Shown: positions 1 to 10,619, counted from the stretch's first letter. The stretch is DNA of 64,000 bases from Pseudomonadota bacterium (GCA_020161655.1 JAIUPC010000014.1:62001-126000), one strand, 5' to 3'. The notes: a model not told the origin generated them from the letters alone. Numbers and translations are program-made.

Positions 1-1035
1 GGTATGCTGGGAACCATAGCGGCGGATATGGGCGATGGCCTCGTCGACCCCGTCCACAAGCTTCGCCGCGATGACCATGTCGAGGAACTCGCGCCCGAAG
101 TCGTCGGGCGCCGCCTGTACGGTTCCCGGCACGTTCAGCAACTCTCCCTCGGTCCTGACCTCGACCCCGGCCTTCACCAGATCCTCGATCAGGACGGTCC
201 CGTGCTTCGCAAGGAAGGCCCTGTCGATCAGCAGGCATTCCGCCGCGCCGCAGATACCAGTCCTCCGGGTCTTGGCGTTCAGGACCACGCGGCGCGCCTT
301 TTCAGGATCGGCGTCGCCATCGGCATAGACATGGCAGATGCCTTCGAGATGGGCGAAGACCGGCACCCGGGCTTCCTTCTGGACAAGGCCGACGAGGCCC
401 TTGCCGCCCCTCGGCACGATCACGTCGATATATTCGACCATGCGCAGCATCTCGGTAACCGCAGCCCGGTCGCGGGTGGGCACAAGCTGGATCGCCGCTT
501 CCGGCAGCCGCGCCGACCGCAGCCCCTCGACAAGACAGGCATGGATCGCGCGCGAGGAATGCAGGCTCTCCGACCCACCCCGCAGGATCACCGCATTGCC
601 GGACTTGAGGCAAAGGGCACCCGCATCCGCCGTCACATTGGGCCGGCTCTCATAGATCACGCCGACGACGCCAAGGGGCGTCCTGACGCGGCGGATGTTC
701 AGGCCCGAGGCCATGTCCCATTCGGCGATGACCTCGCCCACCGGGTCCTTCTGCTCGGCGACGGAACGCAGACCATCGACGATGCCGCGGATGCGGCCCT
801 CATCGAGCGTCAGCCGGTCCATCATTGCCGCAGTCAGCCCCTTCTCGCGGCCAAAGGCCAGATCCTCGGCATTGGCGGCGATGATTGCATCGCGCCGCTT
901 CCAGACCGCTTCCGCAGCACCGATCAGCGCCGCGTGTTTCCGCTCCGCCGTGGCATAGGCCAGTTCCGCCGCCGCCGCCTTCGCCGCGCGACCGATCCCG
1001 GCCATAAGGGCCTGAATATCCTCGCCATCCTTCAT
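1..1035 (-). CDS. proA: Gamma-glutamyl phosphate reductase, C-terminus cut by window edge
   Basis: Second enzyme of proline biosynthesis: NADPH-dependent reduction of glutamyl-5-phosphate to glutamate-5-semialdehyde in the cytosol. About 345 residues are visible of a family normally near 420; the reading frame is still open at base 1, so the C-terminus lies outside the window. Start ATG at 1035 ([20 protein letters not shown]). Recognisable ProA segments include [28 protein letters not shown], the active-site cysteine region [14 protein letters not shown], and [13 protein letters not shown] near the cut edge. It follows proB by 66 bp on the same strand, the usual proB-proA order, and is probably cotranscribed with obgE and proB. 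Confidence 0.96.
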   Translation of the reverse strand, partial: MKDGEDIQALMAGIGRAAKAAAAELAYATAERKHAALIGAAEAVWKRRDAIIAANAEDLAFGREKGLTAAMMDRLTLDEGRIRGIVDGLRSVAEQKDPVGEVIAEWDMASGLNIRRVRTPLGVVGVIYESRPNVTADAGALCLKSGNAVILRGGSESLHSSRAIHACLVEGLRSARLPEAAIQLVPTRDRAAVTEMLRMVEYIDVIVPRGGKGLVGLVQKEARVPVFAHLEGICHVYADGDADPEKARRVVLNAKTRRTGICGAAECLLIDRAFLAKHGTVLIEDLVKAGVEVRTEGELLNVPGTVQAAPDDFGREFLDMVIAAKLVDGVDEAIAHIRRYGSQHT

Positions 1036-1048
1036 CGCGGCCTCCCGT

Positions 1049-1079
1049 TTCATCTTGCCCGAAATACCTCCGCCGGAGG
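1049..1079 (-). repeat. Hairpin-plus-TATTT intergenic element, copy 1
   Basis: Read on the minus strand: palindrome CCTCCGGCGGAGG (1067-1079) followed by TATTTCGGGCAAGATGAAA. It lies between proB and proA, just before the proA ribosome-binding region. It is a divergent member of a family seen at least seven times in this window. Confidence 0.6.
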
Positions 1080-1101
1080 CACGCGCCGAAGGCGCAATCC
1101 C

Positions 1102-3332
<2,231 letters not shown>

Positions 3333-3344
3333 TCAGGCGACAGG

Positions 3345-3400
3345 CCGGGAGGGCGCTGCCCTCCCGGACCCACCCGGGGTATTTTCACAACGAAGAAGCG
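3345..3400 (+). repeat. Hairpin-plus-TATTT intergenic element, copy 2
   Basis: Perfect 9-bp stem CCGGGAGGG/CCCTCCCGG (3345-3353 with 3359-3367), then ACCCACCCGGGGTATTTTC and ACAACGAAGAAGCGGG. It lies between the end of the GNAT gene and the start of obgE. The tail matches copies near 12.3 and 16.3 kb almost base for base. Confidence 0.75.
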
Positions 3401-3423
3401 GGAGGCGGGAAGTGCCCCATCCT

Positions 3424-3963
3424 TCAGGCGATCTTCTTCACATAGGTCCAGGTCGGGACCGTGGCGTTCCGCGCCACCGAGAAGGCTTCGGCATCGCCGA
3501 GATAGTCGAAGCCCGAGTTGGTGAGGACGCGGGCCGAGCGCGGATTGTCCTGGAAGACCTCGGCGAAGATCGTCCGGGCCTTGTGCGGATTGGCGGCGAC
3601 GAGGGCCGCCACGGCCTCCGACGCGTAGCCGGCATGCCAGAAGGCGGGCGCGACCCAATATTTGATCTCGCTCTGGTCGCGGTCCATGCGCGACAGGCTG
3701 ACGACGCCGAGAATCTCGGCAAGGCCCTGCGCCGAGCCGTCCATCGCCCAGACATCCTCGAGCCGCTTGTCGGAAAGCGCGCGGGCGATATAGGCCTCGG
3801 TCGCGCCGGGCGGCAGGGGATGCGGGATCGAGCGGGTGCCTTCGGCAAGCCGCCGGTCGGCCGTGTGCAGCGCCATCAGCCCGGCATCCGAGCGCCTGAG
3901 CGGGCGCAGGATGAACCGCTCCGCCGGAATGGCGGATTGCGCAACGATCGGTTCCTGAATCAT
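3424..3963 (-). CDS. GNAT-family N-acetyltransferase (RimJ/RimL-like)
   Basis: A 179-residue acetyl-CoA-dependent N-acetyltransferase. It has the RimJ/RimL-type opening (AERFILRPLRRSDAGLMALH), a central segment SEIKYWVAPAFWHAGYASEA that corresponds to the acetyl-CoA pyrophosphate-binding turn, and the late NPRSARVLTNSGFDYLGD that closes this subfamily. Homologues sit between rpmA and obgE in many Rhodobacteraceae. The substrate, whether a ribosomal protein N-terminus or a small molecule, cannot be told from sequence. The start ATG at 3963 is the only one that gives the full fold. Confidence 0.87.
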   Translation of the reverse strand: MIQEPIVAQSAIPAERFILRPLRRSDAGLMALHTADRRLAEGTRSIPHPLPPGATEAYIARALSDKRLEDVWAMDGSAQGLAEILGVVSLSRMDRDQSEIKYWVAPAFWHAGYASEAVAALVAANPHKARTIFAEVFQDNPRSARVLTNSGFDYLGDAEAFSVARNATVPTWTYVKKIA

Positions 3964-4205
3964 GCCTTCCCTCCTCCGAAACGCATGTCCGGACCAACGG
4001 CCGCCCTACCGGCCGTGGAACGGGTAATCTTCACGCACCGGCCACCATCGCGAGAATGCGCGGGGCGACCGGTTCCTCCTCCTAGTTCTGAAATGGGGCG
4101 GCACGATGACATGATCAATGCCGCCACGTTCAGTCTTGCCGTGACAAGGGTCACGATTGTCTCACCCAAGGACCACATGGTCCATCTCCATCCCTGAAAA
4201 AGCAA

Positions 4206-4231
4206 GGGGACCGGCCTTTCGGCCGGTCCCC
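4206..4231 (-). terminator. Rho-independent terminator after rpmA
   Basis: Perfect 11-bp stem GGGGACCGGCC/GGCCGGTCCCC with a 4-nt loop. On the minus strand it is followed by TTGCTTTTT. It ends rplU-rpmA transcription and separates it from the GNAT gene. A second small stem, TTACAAT-CCG-ATTGTAA (4234-4250), precedes it. Confidence 0.88.
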
Positions 4232-4259
4232 TCTTACAATCCGATTGTAAAGGTTCGGC

Positions 4260-4529
4260 TTACTCGGCTGCCTCCGCCGCCGGGAGGACCGAAATGAAGG
4301 TGCGGCCCTTGAGGCCCTTCCTGAATGTCACGTGGCCTTCGACGGTCGCGAAGATGGTGTGATCGCGGCCAAGGCCAACGCCATCGCCCGGCCACCAGGT
4401 GGTGCCGCGCTGGCGCACGATGATCGCGCCCGGCTGGGCCGCCTGGCCGCCGTAGAGTTTCACGCCAAGACGGCGACCGGCGCTGTCGCGACCGTTGCGG
4501 GACGAACCGCCTGCTTTTTTATGTGCCAT
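4260..4529 (-). CDS. rpmA: 50S ribosomal protein L27
   Basis: Large-subunit ribosomal protein whose N-terminal tail reaches the peptidyl-transferase centre. The 89 residues begin [20 protein letters not shown] and include the family signature [19 protein letters not shown]. Length is normal. The gene starts 6 bp after rplU on the same strand, the standard pairing, and is followed by a strong terminator. Confidence 0.98.
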   Translation of the reverse strand: MAHKKAGGSSRNGRDSAGRRLGVKLYGGQAAQPGAIIVRQRGTTWWPGDGVGLGRDHTIFATVEGHVTFRKGLKGRTFISVLPAAEAAE

Positions 4530-4535
4530 CGGGTG

Positions 4536-4994
4536 TTACTCCTTCGCTGCGGCTTCGGCCTTCTTGGCCGGAGCTTTCTTCGCCGGGGCGGCCTTCTTTT
4601 CGGCCGGGGCGTTGTTATGCGCCGCCACGCGGGCGGCATGGGTGCCGATCGCATCCTTCACGCCCGACTTTTCCGCGCCCGAGGCGAGGATGTCGGTGAC
4701 GCGGACCAGCGTCAGCTTCTGGCGGTGGCCGCGGGTGCGCTGCGAGGAGTGCTTCCGGCGGCGTTTCCAGAAGGTGATGACCTTGTCGGCCTTGATCATC
4801 TCTTCGATGACTTCGGCCTGCACGGCGGCACCCTTGACGAGCGGCGCGCCGAGGACCGGCTTGTCGCCGCCGACCATCAGAATCTCGTTGAACTGGATCT
4901 TGTCACCAGTGGCGGCTGCGATCAGTTCCACGCGGAGCACGTCGCCCGCCTGGACCTTGTATTGCTTGCCGCCGGTCTTGAGGACCGCAAACAT
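4536..4994 (-). CDS. rplU: 50S ribosomal protein L21
   Basis: Large-subunit protein binding 23S rRNA. The start is ATG 4994 (MFAVLKTGGKQYKVQAGDVL), the conserved L21 N-terminus; an upstream in-frame ATG would add 37 unrelated residues. The signature KVITFWKRRRKHSSQRTRGH is present. At 152 residues it is about 50 longer than E. coli L21, because of a C-terminal Ala/Lys-rich tail (AEKKAAPAKKAPAKKAEAA) common in alphaproteobacteria. It forms an operon with rpmA. Confidence 0.97.
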   Translation of the reverse strand: MFAVLKTGGKQYKVQAGDVLRVELIAAATGDKIQFNEILMVGGDKPVLGAPLVKGAAVQAEVIEEMIKADKVITFWKRRRKHSSQRTRGHRQKLTLVRVTDILASGAEKSGVKDAIGTHAARVAAHNNAPAEKKAAPAKKAPAKKAEAAAKE

Positions 4995-5187
4995 GGGTCG
5001 TTCCTTCTTCTCTGCCGCGTCCTGTGGCCCCGGTCTTGACCGGCGTTTCGGGGGAACCCCGCCTCGGACTGCGCGCCCCTTTCGGGGGCGATCGTTGAAA
5101 ATCATAATCCCGGCCGGGCCAGATGACCCGCCGGGACTTGGGGCTTATCAGTCAGTCGGGGGGTAAAGTCAAGCGCTGCGCCGCCGG

Positions 5188-6735
5188 TCAGTCGAGCGGC
5201 GGCGCGCCGCCCGCCGCCGTGCGGTCGGCGATGAAGCGGGCGATGCGGTCGCCGCGTTCTTCGCCGCCTTCGGGGGGGCGGAAATCGGCGAGCACCCGCT
5301 GCCAGATCGCCGTGGCGCCTTCGGTGGAGGTCTGGCCACCAGCGGCGAGCCATGTGCCGTTGTTCGAAAGATCGGCCACCAGCGGCGCATAGAAGGCGCG
5401 GTCGAAGCGTTCCATCGTGTGCGGGGTGGCGAAGAAATGGCCGCCGGGGGCAACATCGGCCAGTGCGTCCCAGGCGAGGTCGTCGGGCGCGGATTTCAGC
5501 GGCACGCAAAGCTCGGCGATGGTCTGGAGCGCCTCGATGTCGTTGATGAACTTCTCGTAGCCGAAGGTCAGCCCGCCTTCGAGCCAGCCCGCCGAATGGA
5601 CCACGAAGGTCGCGTTGGCCATCAGGTTGGCCCAGAGCCCCATGTGATTCTCGCCCGCCGCCTGCATGTCGGCGATGTTCGACGCCGATCCGGCGGCGGA
5701 GCGCCATGGCAGGCCGACGTGGCGCGCAAGCTGGCCGGTGGCGATGGCCATGCGGATATGGGTGGGGGTGCCGAAAGCGGGCGCGCCCGACTTCATGTCG
5801 ACGTTGGAGGAAAAGCCGCCGTAGCTCACCGGCGCGCCGGGGCGGGCGAGTTGCGACAGCGTGATGCCGGCGAGGCATTCGGCATGTTGCAGCACGAGCG
5901 CGCCCTCCACCGTCACCGGGGCCATGGCACCGGCAAGGCAGAAGGGCGTGATGATCGACATCTGTCCGGCGCGGGCGAAGTCGATGATGCCTTCGGCCAT
6001 CGGCTTGTCGATCTGGCGCGGCGAGTTGGTGTTGATGACGGTGGAACACCAGCATGCGGCGTCGAACTCCGCATCCGTCAGGCCAAGGCCGAGGCGGATC
6101 ATGGCGAAGCTGTCCTCGATCTGGCCGCGTCCACGCGCATAGACAAAAAGGGGCTTGTCGCCGAGCGTCTGCTGGCCGCGCATCATCGCGTAATGGCGCA
6201 GGTTCGCAGGGATGTCCTGCGGTTCGGCGGAGGGGCCGAGCTTGTGGATCACGTCGAAGCTCTGGTGTAGCTTCAGCGCCTCTTCAAAGCTCTGAAGCGA
6301 TCCGGGGCGGCGGCCTCGGACGGCATCGGTGACATTGGGGCAGCCGGAACCGGGCGAAAAGATCAGCGCGCCCTCTTCATAGCGAAGGTTCCGTTCCGGG
6401 TTCGACGCATTGAGCGGGATCGAGCGCGGGGCACTGGCGAGCGCCGCCGTCACCATGTCGCGGCCGATGCGGACCATCTGGCTGTCCACGTCGGCAATTG
6501 CCCCACCCTTGGCGTAGAGCGCATGGGCCTCGGGCAGCAGGACCTTGATCCCGAGGTCTTCGAGAACCTTCAGCGCCATCTCGTGGACGGCGGCGACGGC
6601 ATCGGCGCTGAGGACAGGCTGCGGCGCGAAAGGATGGCGGAGATGGCGGTAGTTGACGATCCTCGCGGGGGCGGCGGAGCGCCGTTCGGCGCGGCCCCGG
6701 CGGCGGTGCGGTTCGGTTTGGGCTGCATCTGACAT
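5188..6735 (-). CDS. MttB-family (trimethylamine methyltransferase-like) protein, non-pyrrolysine
   Basis: A 515-residue member of the MttB superfamily, which transfers methyl groups from quaternary or tertiary amines to a corrinoid protein. Recognisable family segments include RNLRYEEGALIFSPGSGCPNV near residue 135 and the barrel strands GAPVSYGGFSSNVDMKSGAP. The frame has no internal amber codon, so it belongs to the non-pyrrolysine branch, whose characterised members include glycine betaine and proline betaine methyltransferases. No corrinoid protein or second methyltransferase lies nearby, so the substrate is open. Start chosen at ATG 6735 (MSDAAQTEPHRRRGRAERRS); the longer frame upstream has no family similarity. 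Confidence 0.88.
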   Translation of the reverse strand: MSDAAQTEPHRRRGRAERRSAAPARIVNYRHLRHPFAPQPVLSADAVAAVHEMALKVLEDLGIKVLLPEAHALYAKGGAIADVDSQMVRIGRDMVTAALASAPRSIPLNASNPERNLRYEEGALIFSPGSGCPNVTDAVRGRRPGSLQSFEEALKLHQSFDVIHKLGPSAEPQDIPANLRHYAMMRGQQTLGDKPLFVYARGRGQIEDSFAMIRLGLGLTDAEFDAACWCSTVINTNSPRQIDKPMAEGIIDFARAGQMSIITPFCLAGAMAPVTVEGALVLQHAECLAGITLSQLARPGAPVSYGGFSSNVDMKSGAPAFGTPTHIRMAIATGQLARHVGLPWRSAAGSASNIADMQAAGENHMGLWANLMANATFVVHSAGWLEGGLTFGYEKFINDIEALQTIAELCVPLKSAPDDLAWDALADVAPGGHFFATPHTMERFDRAFYAPLVADLSNNGTWLAAGGQTSTEGATAIWQRVLADFRPPEGGEERGDRIARFIADRTAAGGAPPLD

Positions 6736-7027
6736 GGGGGAAGCCTGAGGCCACGCGCCCAGCCCGTCTTGCCGGTTTGCGACATGGGGCTTTCCTAGTG
6801 CGAGCCGTTCTGGCGCGTGCCCACTAGCGCCACGGAAGGCTGCGCCGGCACGCGGGGTGGCGCCATCGCGCCGCCCTGTGGGGGCGGGACGGCGCGGCCC
6901 GGCCGCTATGGGCGACCGGGCGGGGGGCGAACTTCGTGCCAAAAGCAAAAACCCGGACACATGGCCCGGGTTTTAGTGGAAGGTCGGCATGGCACCAATT
7001 TCAGCAACAACTCAACTGGTAGCCCGT
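6736..7027. other. Intergenic stretch, very GC-rich then AT-richer
   Basis: The first 200 bases upstream of the mttB-like gene are extremely GC-rich, with short inverted repeats (for example CTAGTG at 6795 and CACTAG at 6822). From about 6940 composition drops. Apart from the terminator at 6948-6974 I see no gene or convincing promoter. Confidence 0.5.
6948..6974 (-). terminator. Hairpin terminator with flanking A and T runs
   Basis: 9-bp stem AAAACCCGG/CCGGGTTTT with a 9-nt loop. On the minus strand it continues TTTGCTTTT, giving a good U-tract for transcripts arriving from folE2 or the short hypothetical gene. The A/T symmetry would let it work in both directions. Confidence 0.8.
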
Positions 7028-7294
7028 TTAGAGCACAACTCGTTCCCTGTTCGGTTTGGGTCGGTTCAGCAGCCGCTGGAAGGAGCCGAGCCGCACAACT
7101 GTTTGGACTTTCTCGACAAAACGTGGATCGGAAATTGCGCGACGTGCAAGCTGAAGCGCGTCCCGTCGAGTATCCAATAGAGCGACTCCCCATTGCAAGA
7201 ACGCCCCCGCGTAGTTCGCTTCGAACTCTTCGACCGTCGGAGGCAAACTCGCCAAACCCTTTGGTCCATCGGAAAGTTGGCAATGCTTGGTCAC
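7028..7294 (-). CDS. Hypothetical protein, possibly a gene remnant
   Basis: An open frame of 88 residues from GTG 7294 (VTKHCQLSDGPKGLASLPPT), preceded by AAAGGTGAA. The continuation (VEEFEANYAGAFLQWGVALL, then RRAISDPRFVEKVQTVVRLG) looks protein-like, with an amphipathic helical pattern, but I recognise no family. The frame stays open upstream to 7405, overlapping the end of folE2, so this may be the 3' remnant of a longer gene. Base composition is clearly lower in GC than the neighbours, which suggests acquisition. It ends just before a terminator. Confidence that it is expressed is modest. Confidence 0.4.
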   Translation of the reverse strand: MTKHCQLSDGPKGLASLPPTVEEFEANYAGAFLQWGVALLDTRRDALQLARRAISDPRFVEKVQTVVRLGSFQRLLNRPKPNRERVVL

Positions 7295-7333
7295 TTCACC
7301 TTTGGCATGATGATGAAGCCCTAGGCTGAAATC

Positions 7334-7356
7334 CGTGCGAGCACGCACACTACCCC
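7334..7356 (-). repeat. Palindromic element overlapping the folE2 stop codon
   Basis: On the minus strand GGGGTAGTGTGCGTGCTCGCACG, in which TAG is the folE2 stop and CGTGC-TC-GCACG forms a tight hairpin. It resembles GTAGGGTGCGTGCTCGCACG at 43155, so it is probably a dispersed repetitive palindrome. Confidence 0.5.
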
Positions 7357-8447
7357 ACTTTATGCAAACTCGCGAACAACCTCGGATCGATGCTCTCCGA
7401 CGCAAACGTCGCCCCCTCGGTCAGCACCGACACCGCGTCGTGGCTATGCAGGCTCTCCTGATGGCTCGCCACCACGCGGAAGTCGCCGACCCTCGGCTCG
7501 GCGAGCAACCGCTCCGCAAAACTCCGCGCGGCGTCCTCGACGAAGATCGGGTTGGCGGCGTTCAGCTCGGCGAACGCCTGTTCGTCCTCGCGCTTGACCA
7601 TCACCTGCGTCTCGGTCGGCACGGCGGCGCGGGCGAGGTCGATGAGGTCTTCGTACCAGAGGCATTTCGCCCCCTCCTCCACCACTGAAATCCGTGCGAC
7701 GGAGCGTTGCGAATGCGGCGTGGCGAGCTGGCCCCGCGCCTGCCTTGCGTGTTCGGAAAGCTCCAAGGAACAGGGGCAGGTCGAGGAATAGACATAGTCG
7801 AGATGGGTCATGCGCTTCCTTGCGCCGCCCGTCTCGGCCAGTTCAAGTGCAATGTCGTAATACTGCCAGCCGGAGAGGCCGGAGCGCAGCGACTTGACCT
7901 TCGCCGGGAAGGAGAACCGCATCATCAGCCGGGCGTCGATGCTGTCATGGTCCTTCCTGTAGTCCTTCAGCACCGCCTCAAGGACGGAAAAGGAAAAGGT
8001 GCTTTCGGCATGGGCATAGAAGGACCGCATGATGCGGCTCATGTTGATGCCCTTCTTCTCGCCGATCAGGCTGACCGTGCCGGTGACGGAGGTTTCCAGC
8101 GTCACATCGCTGCCGTCGCGGGTATGGAAGCGGATCGGCAGGCGGAAGTTCGAGATGCCGACATGCTGGATCTGCGCCTTGGCCCCGACGATGAGGCTTG
8201 AGGGGCCGTTCTGCAGGTCGGGCATGGAGGCGCGGTAGTTCGCATCCGGCTTGAAGTCTTCCGGATAAACCCTCGACAGGTCAGGATAATTCGATACCTT
8301 GCCACCCGGCAGAAGCCGCGAGATGGCGGGATCGAGCCGCGCCACCTCGACCGGATCGGCCGCCGCCGCCCATTCGCGGAGCACGGCCAGCGCTTCCGCC
8401 GCATCCTCGGGCGTCGGCACCGGCGCAACCGGTTTGACATAGTTCAT
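7350..8447 (-). CDS. folE2: GTP cyclohydrolase FolE2 (type IB)
   Basis: Converts GTP to 7,8-dihydroneopterin triphosphate, the first step of tetrahydrofolate synthesis and also of queuosine-type deazapurines. Start ATG 8447 (MNYVKPVAPVPTPEDAAEAL). The 365-residue protein carries FolE2 landmarks: VGISNFRLPIRF, SFYAHAESTFSFSVLEAVLK, the metal-binding cysteine motif YSSTCPCSLELSEHA, and the C-terminal SHQESLHSHDAV with its conserved histidines. FolE2 enzymes tolerate various divalent metals and often replace zinc-dependent FolE under zinc limitation; no Zur site is obvious here. The stop codon lies within a palindromic repeat. Confidence 0.95.
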   Translation of the reverse strand: MNYVKPVAPVPTPEDAAEALAVLREWAAAADPVEVARLDPAISRLLPGGKVSNYPDLSRVYPEDFKPDANYRASMPDLQNGPSSLIVGAKAQIQHVGISNFRLPIRFHTRDGSDVTLETSVTGTVSLIGEKKGINMSRIMRSFYAHAESTFSFSVLEAVLKDYRKDHDSIDARLMMRFSFPAKVKSLRSGLSGWQYYDIALELAETGGARKRMTHLDYVYSSTCPCSLELSEHARQARGQLATPHSQRSVARISVVEEGAKCLWYEDLIDLARAAVPTETQVMVKREDEQAFAELNAANPIFVEDAARSFAERLLAEPRVGDFRVVASHQESLHSHDAVSVLTEGATFASESIDPRLFASLHKVG

Positions 8448-8599
8448 GGCGGCCTCCTGATCGCGCGCGCGAAGCCATCCTAACATGGTTCGCAGGCGCG
8501 GCAGAGACAATAGGCGACGTGATGGGGGGCGGGAGCGGACGGCGGGGCGTCGCATGCGGTTGATAATGTCGCGGACGCCCTGTCGCCGCTAACTGAAAA

Positions 8600-8620
8600 G
8601 GGGCGGCGAAGCGCCGCCCC
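8600..8620 (-). terminator. Rho-independent terminator after the Pro-Gly repeat gene
   Basis: Perfect 9-bp stem GGGGCGGCG/CGCCGCCCC with a 3-nt loop, followed on the minus strand by TTTTC. It lies 25 bp beyond the stop of the gene at 8645-9271. Confidence 0.82.
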
Positions 8621-8644
8621 GCGATCTATTCAGGAAGGAATCGT

Positions 8645-9271
8645 TCAACCGAGCCGAATTCCGAATTTTTTCGACTCGAAGATCCCAGCGGCATCTTGCG
8701 CCTCCGTATGCGACTTTACAAAGTCGATCACGAGCTTGCGTATGTCGGCTGCATCTTCGGGCGCGACGTCCATCCAATTTTCCACTTTACCGCCTTTTGA
8801 TAGGGTAAACTTACCGCCGCCAAATGTCAGGCTCCACCCGCTGGGGTAGGCGACCGTCACTACTCCCGCCGCAGAAATGCTCTTCGTGCATTCCATCACG
8901 CACTGGAACTCATCGGTAGGGTCGACCACAGGCGTCGTCGCGGTGTTTGCCGCCTTGGTCACGGAGGCTTCAGAGGAATCGTCGCCACCCGTTGTCGGCT
9001 TGTCGTGGTCACTTGAGATCGGTCCCCAACCCCGACTGGTCTGCGTCAGGCCACCGCCAGTGGTCGGACCGGGCGTCGGGCCAGGACCGGGACCAGGTCC
9101 GGGACCAGGGCCGGGGCCAGGACCGGGGCCGGGGCCGGGATCGGGAGGCAGGCCCTGCGCCTCCGCAGCGCCGAAAATCACCTTGCCATCCGGCGTCATC
9201 GACGGCGAGACCGGCAGCGCGGCGATCGACAGGGCGGCGGATGCGCGGAAAATCGTTCTGGATACAGGCAT
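8645..9271 (-). CDS. Hypothetical protein with Pro-Gly repeat linker
   Basis: A 208-residue protein of no recognised family. Start ATG 9271 has AGAGG 7 nt upstream. Layout: an N-terminal segment with a weak hydrophobic stretch (residues 8-20, ASAALSIAALPV), then ten consecutive Pro-Gly dipeptides encoded at 9080-9139, a Thr/Gly/Ser-rich stretch, and a C-terminal globular-looking part (from about 115) with two cysteines in FQCVMECTKS and the segment YPSGWSLTFGGGKFTLSKGG. The layout suggests an exported protein with a rigid low-complexity spacer, but the signal peptide is not convincing. It has its own terminator and lies downstream of metZ on the same strand. Confidence 0.7.
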   Translation of the reverse strand: MPVSRTIFRASAALSIAALPVSPSMTPDGKVIFGAAEAQGLPPDPGPGPGPGPGPGPGPGPGPGPTPGPTTGGGLTQTSRGWGPISSDHDKPTTGGDDSSEASVTKAANTATTPVVDPTDEFQCVMECTKSISAAGVVTVAYPSGWSLTFGGGKFTLSKGGKVENWMDVAPEDAADIRKLVIDFVKSHTEAQDAAGIFESKKFGIRLG

Positions 9272-9336
9272 TTGGGAACCTCTGTTGCGCGGGTTCCCCC
9301 TGTCTCGCGGCGGATTCCGGCAACAAAAAGGCCCTG

Positions 9337-9353
9337 CCCCGGCGTCACCGGGG
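9337..9353 (-). terminator. Probable terminator after metZ
   Basis: Stem CCCCGG/CCGGGG with a 5-nt loop. On the minus strand it is followed by CAGGGCCTTTTTG. It lies about 45 bp past the metZ stop. The T-run starts several bases after the stem, so it is weaker than the others. Confidence 0.6.
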
Positions 9354-9397
9354 AGAGTTCATGCACAATCTGTCGTCAATTGCGGCATTGACGCCGG

Positions 9398-10573
9398 TCA
9401 GACCGCCTCAAGCGCCTGCATCACGTCAGCGATGAGGTCGCCCTCATCCTCGATCCCGAGCGACAGCCGGACGAGGCCCGGCGTGATGCCAAGAAGCGCC
9501 TTCTGGTCCGGCGGCAGGCGCTGGTGCGTCGTCGTCGCGGGATGGGTGATGATCGACTTCGCATCGCCAAGGTTGTTGGAAATCTTCACGATCTCCAGCG
9601 CGTTGAGGAAGCGGAACGCCGCCTCCTGCCCGCCCACGACGTCGAGCGTCACCACCGTGCCGCCCGCCCCCATCTGCTCCATCGCGATCCGGTGCTGGGC
9701 ATGGCCGGGAAGGCCGGGGAAGATCACCCGGAGAAGCTTCGGATGGCCCTCAAGCGCCTTGGCCAGCGCCAGCGCCGAGGCGGCCTGCTGACGGACGCGC
9801 AGGTCCAGCGTCTCCATCCCCTTCAGCATCACCCAGGCGTTGAACGGGCTCATCGCGGCGCCGGTGTGCTTGAGGTAGGGCTCAAGCACCTTGCGGATGT
9901 ATTGCGTGGTGCCGCAGACGACGCCGCCAAGGCAGCGCCCGGAACCGTCGATATGCTTGGTCGCGGAATAGACGATCACATCGGCGCCAAGCTCGACGGC
10001 CTTCGAGAAGGTCGGCGTGGCGAATACGTTGTCGACGATGACGATGGCGCCCCTGGCATGGGCAATCTCGCAGACCCCCTTCACGTCGATCACCTCAAGC
10101 GTCGGGTTGGAGACGCTTTCAAGGAAGACCGCCTTGGTGCCCTCGCGCACAGCCGCCTTCCACTGGCCAAGGTCGGTGCCGTCCACAAGCGTCACCTCGA
10201 CGCCGAAGCGCCCGAGGATTTCGAGGACATAGAGGCAGGAGCCGAAGAGCGCCCGCGCCGCCACGACATGATCGCCCGCTTTCAGAAGCGAGGTCAGCGC
10301 GCCGTTGACGGCGGCCATGCCGGAAGCGGTGGCGAAGGCGTCCTCCGTCCCCTCGATAGCGGCGATGCGTTCCTCGAACATCCGCACCGTGGGGTTGCCG
10401 TAGCGGGCATAGATGAATTCATCCGGGCCGGTTTCGATGAAGCGCGCCTCGGCCTGTTCGGCACTGTCGTAGACGAAACCTTGCGTCAGGAAGATCGCCT
10501 CGGACATCTCGCCATACTGGCTGCGCCTTGTGCCCGAATGCACCAGTTTCGTCCGCGTCTTCCAGTCCGTCAT
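9398..10573 (-). CDS. metZ: O-succinylhomoserine sulfhydrylase
   Basis: PLP enzyme that makes homocysteine directly from O-succinyl- (or O-acetyl-) homoserine and sulfide, for methionine synthesis. The 391 residues show the Cys/Met-metabolism PLP fold: YARYGNPTVRMFEERIAAIE, ATASGMAAV, VFLESVSNPTLEVID, and the Schiff-base lysine at 206 in YSATKHIDGSGR. The motif set and length fit MetZ rather than MetB or MetC. Expression is clearly controlled by the SAM-II riboswitch and terminator immediately upstream, which confirms a role in methionine/SAM supply. Confidence 0.94.
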   Translation of the reverse strand: MTDWKTRTKLVHSGTRRSQYGEMSEAIFLTQGFVYDSAEQAEARFIETGPDEFIYARYGNPTVRMFEERIAAIEGTEDAFATASGMAAVNGALTSLLKAGDHVVAARALFGSCLYVLEILGRFGVEVTLVDGTDLGQWKAAVREGTKAVFLESVSNPTLEVIDVKGVCEIAHARGAIVIVDNVFATPTFSKAVELGADVIVYSATKHIDGSGRCLGGVVCGTTQYIRKVLEPYLKHTGAAMSPFNAWVMLKGMETLDLRVRQQAASALALAKALEGHPKLLRVIFPGLPGHAQHRIAMEQMGAGGTVVTLDVVGGQEAAFRFLNALEIVKISNNLGDAKSIITHPATTTHQRLPPDQKALLGITPGLVRLSLGIEDEGDLIADVMQALEAV

Positions 10574-10591
10574 GGCTGTCCCTCCGACAAC

Positions 10592-10619
10592 AAAAAACCC
10601 CCACCGGAACGGGAGGGGG
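10592..10619 (-). terminator. Attenuator terminator in the metZ leader
   Basis: On the minus strand CCCCCTCCCGTTCCGGTGGG followed by GG and a run of six T, ending 18 bp before the metZ start. It sits between the SAM-II aptamer and the gene, so SAM binding is likely to control readthrough. Confidence 0.82.

Noticed and set aside
3960-4205. Minus-strand 81-residue reading frame between the GNAT gene and rpmA
   Set aside because: No family resemblance, includes the T-run of the rpmA terminator and overlaps the GNAT start.
9080-9139. Pro-Gly tract read as a DNA minisatellite or CRISPR-like array
   Set aside because: The 6-bp units vary at synonymous positions, there are no spacers, and it lies in frame inside a gene.
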